Shown here: positions 60,019 to 64,000 of the stretch, piece after piece
How the letters are laid out: each line of letters starts with the position of its first letter
Position numbering within the stretch: position 1 is the first letter of the stretch
Source of the DNA: Geopseudomonas aromaticivorans
GTDB taxonomy: Bacteria > Pseudomonadota > Gammaproteobacteria > Pseudomonadales > Pseudomonadaceae
DNA length: 64,000 nt
Direction: 5' to 3'
NCBI RefSeq assembly: GCF_019097855.1
Contig: NZ_JAHRGL010000020.1
Coordinates: 1-64,000 of the forward strand
Notes under the pieces: generated by a model
What the model was told of the DNA's origin: nothing
The model's input: the letters and a program-made list of their open reading frames with translations, nothing else
Database searches by the model: none
Made by a program: the position numbers and the translations under genes

Positions 60019-61047
60019 TCAGTGGCTGGCCACAAACTGTTCGCTGAAGATGTTTTCCGGCGCGACGCCCAGCTCGATCAGTCGCGCGGTGGCGGCATTG
60101 ATCATCGGCTGCGGGCCGCACAGGTAGGCAACGGTGTCCGGGCTGACCACGTCGCCCTCGCGCAGGGCGCTGACCGGGCTGCCGTGGTGCAGGCCCTCGG
60201 TCGGCTCGCGGTCGACGCAGATGCGCGCCTCCAGGCTCGGCAGCCACTGCTGGCGCAGCTCGATGTCGTCGAGGCCGAACAGCACCTCCGGGGTGGCGCA
60301 GCCGAAGCTGAGCAGCATCGGCGGCTTCTTGCCGCCGTTCTGGCGCAGGGTGTCGATCATCGACAGGATCGGCGCGAGGCCGGTGCCGCCGGCGACGAAG
60401 ATGTGCGGCGCGCGCTTGTGCTCCTCGCGCAGGAAGAACGCCCCGTACGGGCCGCGCAGGGTCAGCACGTCCTCGATCTGGGCCTTTTCCTCGAGGTAGC
60501 TGGACATCGCCCCGCCCGGCAGCAGGCGCACCAGCAACTGCAGCCGGGGCAGATCGGCCAGCGTGCTGGACGGCGAGTAGCTGCGCAGCACGCCGAAGCC
60601 GGGCACCTCGATCTGCACGAACTGGCCGGGGCGGAACTCCAGCCAGTCGCCGTCGGCCAGCTCCAGGGTCAGGCGCACCACGTTGACGGCGATGCGCTCG
60701 ATGGAGTCGATGAAGGCGTGCACTTCCTTCGCCACGCTGGAGCCGACCTCGCTGCCGTAGGGCACCTCGAAGGTGCAGTCCGACTGCGCCTGGCACAGGC
60801 ACAGCAGACGCTGGCCGGCGGCGTACTCGCTGGCCAGCAGCGACGAGCTGGCGCCGGCCCGGGTGCGCGCGTCGCCTTCGGCGAGCTGGGCGATGCAGCT
60901 GGAGCAGCCGCCCGAGCGGCACTGGTAGAGCAGCGGAATCTCCGCCTCGATGGCGGCATCGAGGATGCTCGCCTCGGCGGGTACGGCGAAGCTGCGGCTG
61001 ACGCCGTCGGCAAAATTCACGGTGACCTGGTGGATTGCGTCTTTCAT
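60019..61047 (-). CDS. Oxygenase reductase component ([2Fe-2S]-FAD-NAD)
   Basis: A 342-residue three-domain reductase like BenC/AntC. The N-terminal plant-type ferredoxin has C43, C48, C51 and a later Cys in LLCLCQAQ. The FAD domain has RSYSPSS and the NAD domain GGTGLAPILSM, with CGPQPM near the end. It probably reduces the Rieske oxygenase encoded at the window edge. It is the first gene of the downstream operon; the 290-bp gap before it shows no promoter I can defend. Confidence 0.9.
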   Translation of the reverse strand: MKDAIHQVTVNFADGVSRSFAVPAEASILDAAIEAEIPLLYQCRSGGCSSCIAQLAEGDARTRAGASSSLLASEYAAGQRLLCLCQAQSDCTFEVPYGSEVGSSVAKEVHAFIDSIERIAVNVVRLTLELADGDWLEFRPGQFVQIEVPGFGVLRSYSPSSTLADLPRLQLLVRLLPGGAMSSYLEEKAQIEDVLTLRGPYGAFFLREEHKRAPHIFVAGGTGLAPILSMIDTLRQNGGKKPPMLLSFGCATPEVLFGLDDIELRQQWLPSLEARICVDREPTEGLHHGSPVSALREGDVVSPDTVAYLCGPQPMINAATARLIELGVAPENIFSEQFVASH

Positions 61048-61289
61048 GATCGGGTGCCTCCGTCTTACAGGCATCGGCGACCAGCAGCGATGGCGTGCTG
61101 GGCACCAGGATTGGAGGGCGGCTGAACGGCCCGCCCGGTTACTGCTGACTTGCCCCGATCATAGGAAGCGACTCCCGGGCGGGCGCTCCCGCGAGTTACC
61201 GGGTTATCCCGCCAGTGCAAATTCCTGCTGCCGCAGTCGGATATCGTGACGGCCAGCAACCAGGGGGCATGGGGGGACGAAGCGCGGAC

Positions 61290-61321
61290 AAAAAAAGGCC
61301 CGTACCGCCGCGGTACGGGCC
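61290..61321 (-). terminator. Rho-independent terminator after amidase 2
   Basis: On the minus strand GGCCCGTACC and GGTACGGGCC form a perfect 10-bp stem with a 5-base loop, followed by a run of Ts (plus-strand As at 61290-61296). It ends the Rieske-hydrolase-amidase operon. The rest of the gap to the reductase holds no gene. Confidence 0.9.
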
Positions 61322-61337
61322 TTGAAGGGCAGTCCTG

Positions 61338-62741
61338 TCAGAAACTGCCGGGACGAATCTTGTGCCAGTCGCTGACCTTCTGCAGCGCCATGCCGGCGCG
61401 GCACAGCACGCCCTCCCCGCCCTTGCCGGCGATGAACTGGCCGCCGATCGGCAGACCGGCCGCGGTGAAGCCGATCGGCAGGCTCAGGCACGGGTGCCCA
61501 GTGACGTTGAACGGCGCGGTGAACTGGATCAGCCGGCGGTTGGCCTCCGGGTCCTGGGCCAGCGCGCCGAGCTGTGCGTGGGTCGGCGCGGCATACGGCT
61601 GCACCGGAGCGAGCAGCAGGTCGACCTCATTGAGCACGCACTCCAGCTCGCCATGGAAGCGCTGCGCGTCGAGCAGCACGCGCTGATAGTCCATGCCGGA
61701 CAGCGCGCGGCCGCCGTCGATCAGCCGGCTCAGCGCCGGGCCGTATTCGCTGGCGCGGCTCGGGTAGGTCGCGGCGTGCGCCACGGCGGTCTGCACGCCG
61801 CAGTGCTTCTCCCAGTTGGCGCTCACCGCGCGGGTATCCGGCATGCGCACGCGCAGCAGGGTGCCACCGCCGTCGCGGATCATCGCCAGCACTTCTTCGA
61901 GGGCCTCGATGATCTCCTCGTCGACGCCGTCGCTCAGCCAGGCCTCGTCGATGCCGATGCGCAGGCCGCGGAACGACTCCTCGACGCTGGGGATCTCCAG
62001 GCACACGCTGGGCAGCGAGGTGGGGTCCAGCGGATCGTGGCCGGCGATGGTCGACAGCAGGAACAGCGCGTCGCGCGCGCTGCGGGTGAGCGGCCCGACA
62101 TGGTCGAGGCTGGCGGCCAGCTCGAAGGTGCCGTGGCGGCTGACCCGGCCCCAGGTCGGCTTGAGGCCGGTCAGGCCGTTGGCCGCGCAGGGAAAGCGAA
62201 TCGAGCCGCCGCTGTCGGTGCCCAGCGCGGCGTAGCACAACCCGGCGGCGGTGGCCACGCCGCAACCGCTGGACGAGGCGCCGGCCCAGTGCTCGGCGCC
62301 CCAGGGATTGACCGGCGCGGTGAACGCCGGGTGATGGGTGGCGAAGGCGCCCTCGGTCATCTGCAGCTTGCCGAGCAGCACGCTGCCCGCCTCGCGCAGG
62401 CGCGTCACCACGGTGGCGTCCTGCTGCGGAATGAAATTGCGGTGGATCGCCATGCCCGCCGCGGTGGGGATGCCGGCGGTATGGAACAGGTCCTTCACCG
62501 CCAGCGGGATGCCGTGCAGCGGGCTGCGGCACTGGCCGCGCGCCAGCTCCTGTTCGGCCTGGTGCGCCTGTGCCATGGCCAGCTCGGCCGCCACGTGGGC
62601 GTAGCTGTGCAGCGCGCCGTCGAGGCGCTCGATGCGCGCCAGCTGGGCCTCGGCGACCTCGACCGGCGACAGCTTGCGGCTGCGGATCAGCAGCGACAGT
62701 TCGTGCATCTCCAGGTAGTGCAGATCGCTGGGGGTGTTCAT
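61338..62741 (-). CDS. Amidase-signature hydrolase 2
   Basis: A 467-residue amidase with Lys in LAVKDLFHT and the Ser pair in GASSSGCGVAT, plus ALGTDSGGSIRFP. It differs clearly from amidase 1 and is in a separate transcription unit. The start at 62741 overlaps the hydrolase stop (ATGA). The substrate is unknown; two different amidases suggest amide or ring-opened N-compound substrates. Confidence 0.88.
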   Translation of the reverse strand: MNTPSDLHYLEMHELSLLIRSRKLSPVEVAEAQLARIERLDGALHSYAHVAAELAMAQAHQAEQELARGQCRSPLHGIPLAVKDLFHTAGIPTAAGMAIHRNFIPQQDATVVTRLREAGSVLLGKLQMTEGAFATHHPAFTAPVNPWGAEHWAGASSSGCGVATAAGLCYAALGTDSGGSIRFPCAANGLTGLKPTWGRVSRHGTFELAASLDHVGPLTRSARDALFLLSTIAGHDPLDPTSLPSVCLEIPSVEESFRGLRIGIDEAWLSDGVDEEIIEALEEVLAMIRDGGGTLLRVRMPDTRAVSANWEKHCGVQTAVAHAATYPSRASEYGPALSRLIDGGRALSGMDYQRVLLDAQRFHGELECVLNEVDLLLAPVQPYAAPTHAQLGALAQDPEANRRLIQFTAPFNVTGHPCLSLPIGFTAAGLPIGGQFIAGKGGEGVLCRAGMALQKVSDWHKIRPGSF

Positions 62742-63601
62742 GCGTAGCCTCCGATGAAGGCCGTCGCCACGGCGTTGAATTCGTCCGGGCACTCGCTCTG
62801 CAGGTGGTGAGCGGCGTTGCCCATGACGTGCAGGCGCGCGTCGGCGAAGCGGTTGAGCATCAGCATCGGCACGTCGATGCCGCCGAACCAGTCGTGCAGG
62901 CCCCAGAGAATCAGCGTCGGCGCCTGCACCTGGGCGAACACTGCGGTGAGATCCTCCCACTCGCCGAAGGCGCCGGGGGTGTTGAGCAGCTCGAGCAGCG
63001 CCGGGTTGGCGCTGGCCTCGTAGCGCAGGCGCAGGGTCTCCTCGTCGAGCTTGGCGTCGTCGTGCAGCTCGTAGCGGCAGATCAGCTCGCGCATCTTCGC
63101 CAGGCTCGGCCCGCCGCCGGCGAGGTAGTAGTCGCTCATCAGGGTCGCGGCGTGCTTGCTGAACAGCGGCAGCGGCTGCAGCACACCGCGCGCCAGCGGC
63201 TGCGAGCCGATCAGCGCCAGGCGGCCGACCCGCTCGGGATGCTCGGCGGCGAAGCGGATCGCCACGCAGCCGCCGAACGACTGGTTGACCAGATGGGCGC
63301 GCGGGATACCCAGCGCATCCAGGAAGCCCAGCAGCTTGCGCGCGTGCCAGGCGAGCGCCGGCCCTTCGACCGGCACCATGTCGGAGCCGCCGAACTGGGC
63401 GAAATCGAGAAAGTAGCAGGTGTGGCGGGCGGCGAAGGCTGCCGCGCTGAGGCGGAAGTTGCTCCACGCGCTGCTGCCGGGACCACCGCCATGGGTGAAG
63501 ATCACCGGCAGGCTGTCGGCGGGACCCTCGACCACACGGTAGTGCAGGCGCACGCCATCCACGGTGACGAAATGGCTGCGAGAAAAGACGTCGTTATGCA
63601 T
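62738..63601 (-). CDS. Alpha/beta hydrolase 2
   Basis: A 287-residue hydrolase with HGGGPGSSAWSNFR, nucleophile Ser in NQSFGG, Asp in GLHDWFGG and His in GNAAHHLQSE. The GGGPGSSAW oxyanion loop is like C-C hydrolases of meta-cleavage pathways. It is cotranscribed with amidase 2 and the Rieske-type gene. Confidence 0.85.
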   Translation of the reverse strand: MHNDVFSRSHFVTVDGVRLHYRVVEGPADSLPVIFTHGGGPGSSAWSNFRLSAAAFAARHTCYFLDFAQFGGSDMVPVEGPALAWHARKLLGFLDALGIPRAHLVNQSFGGCVAIRFAAEHPERVGRLALIGSQPLARGVLQPLPLFSKHAATLMSDYYLAGGGPSLAKMRELICRYELHDDAKLDEETLRLRYEASANPALLELLNTPGAFGEWEDLTAVFAQVQAPTLILWGLHDWFGGIDVPMLMLNRFADARLHVMGNAAHHLQSECPDEFNAVATAFIGGYA

Positions 63602-63657
63602 GCGACAGGCTCCCGGTTGCCCGCTGCCCGGCGAGCGCGCCGGGCAGCGAAGCGTCC

Positions 63658-64000
63658 TTACTCTTCGATCTTGCGGACCTTGTAGCCCGGACGGTGGCCG
63701 TCGGCGGTCTGCTTGAAGATCAGGCTGAGGTCCTTGACCGAGCCCTGCACGCCGCGGCCGGGCTTGGCGATGCCGCGGTTCCAGCGCGAGGACAGCTTGC
63801 GCCAGGTGATCGGCGAGATGTCGGTGGCCACCAGTTGCTCATCGTCCCAGCCGGTGCCGTCGGCGTAGAAGTTCTGCATCGCCTCGCGGGCATACAGGTC
63901 GCAGTCGTTGAAGCCGTGCAGGCACAGCGGCTCGTACACCGTCTTGTAACGGTACTCGTGCTTGGCGCGCTCCTCGGGGGTGTTGCACACGCGGACGAGG
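63658..64000 (-). CDS. Probable Rieske-type oxygenase large subunit, C-terminal part (runs off the window)
   Basis: The last 113 codons of a gene whose start lies beyond the edge. LVRVCNTPEER, PLCLHGFNDCDLYAREAMQNFYADGTGWDDEQL and TWRKLSSRWNRGIAKPG resemble the C-terminal region of ring-hydroxylating oxygenase alpha subunits. No Rieske Cys/His motif is inside the window, so the assignment leans on context: a BenC-like reductase and extradiol dioxygenase nearby. Alternatives are a small beta-type subunit or another oxygenase. Confidence 0.5.
   Translation of the reverse strand, partial: LVRVCNTPEERAKHEYRYKTVYEPLCLHGFNDCDLYAREAMQNFYADGTGWDDEQLVATDISPITWRKLSSRWNRGIAKPGRGVQGSVKDLSLIFKQTADGHRPGYKVRKIEE

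Overview
The window is GC-rich DNA, apart from two small AT-rich islands, from a diazotrophic gammaproteobacterium of the Pseudomonadaceae. The gene content and protein sequences match the Azotobacter vinelandii and Stutzerimonas (Pseudomonas) stutzeri nif systems: NifL/NifA regulation, Rnf1, NafY, LRV protein, nif-linked iscA, clpX, grx5 and rhodanese. Here the parts that lie in separate major and minor clusters in Azotobacter sit in one block of about 53 kb, as in the S. stutzeri nif island. The species cannot be fixed from sequence reading alone. No vnf or anf (V- or Fe-only nitrogenase) genes are present.

Layout. (1) 1-8.5 kb, minus strand: the start of an IS110-type transposase, nifF, then the operon iscA-nifU-nifS-nifV-cysE-nifW-nifZ-nifM-clpX. 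(2) 8.9-12.8 kb, plus strand: modE-modA-modB-modC and a lone Nif11-family gene. (3) 12.8-19.2 kb, minus strand: nifE-nifN-nifX-DUF269-DUF683-fdxB-[2Fe-2S] ferredoxin-two little-known nif-associated genes. (4) 19.5-22.2 kb: inserted non-nif cargo (peroxiredoxin, membrane protein, AT-rich Cys-rich exported protein). (5) 22.5-28.8 kb, minus strand: nifH-nifD-nifK-nifT-nifY-DUF6129-LRV. (6) 29.2-30.7 kb, plus strand: a SIR2-like gene and an unknown gene, divergent from nifH. (7) 31-39 kb: XRE regulator, ceramidase-like membrane protein, two phospholipid-remodelling genes, cupin, MerR regulator, hypotheticals and repeats. (8) 39.3-45.9 kb, minus strand: rnfABCDGEH, a small His-rich FeMo-co-domain protein, nafY. 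(9) 46.4-53.3 kb, plus strand: nifL-nifA, then nifB-fdxN-nifO-nifQ-rhodanese-grx5. (10) 53.4-64 kb, minus strand: an unrelated catabolic cluster (probable Rieske oxygenase, reductase, extradiol dioxygenase, SDR, two alpha/beta hydrolases, two amidases, racemase-fold protein, M20-fold protein, lipocalin-like protein).

How it works together. ModABC imports molybdate under ModE; NifQ feeds Mo and NifUS/IscA feed Fe-S clusters. NifB makes NifB-co, NifX and NifEN mature it with homocitrate from NifV, and NifY/NafY stabilise the apo-enzyme that receives it. Rnf, ferredoxins and NifF deliver low-potential electrons to NifH. NifL (redox and nitrogen sensor) restrains NifA, which with sigma-54 drives the cluster. 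I found sigma-54 -24/-12 elements before nifF, iscA, the Nif11 gene, nifE, nifH, the SIR2-like gene, rnfA, nifL and nifB. Canonical TGT-N10-ACA NifA sites lie near all of these: nifH and the SIR2-like gene share two, and rnfA and nifL share one.
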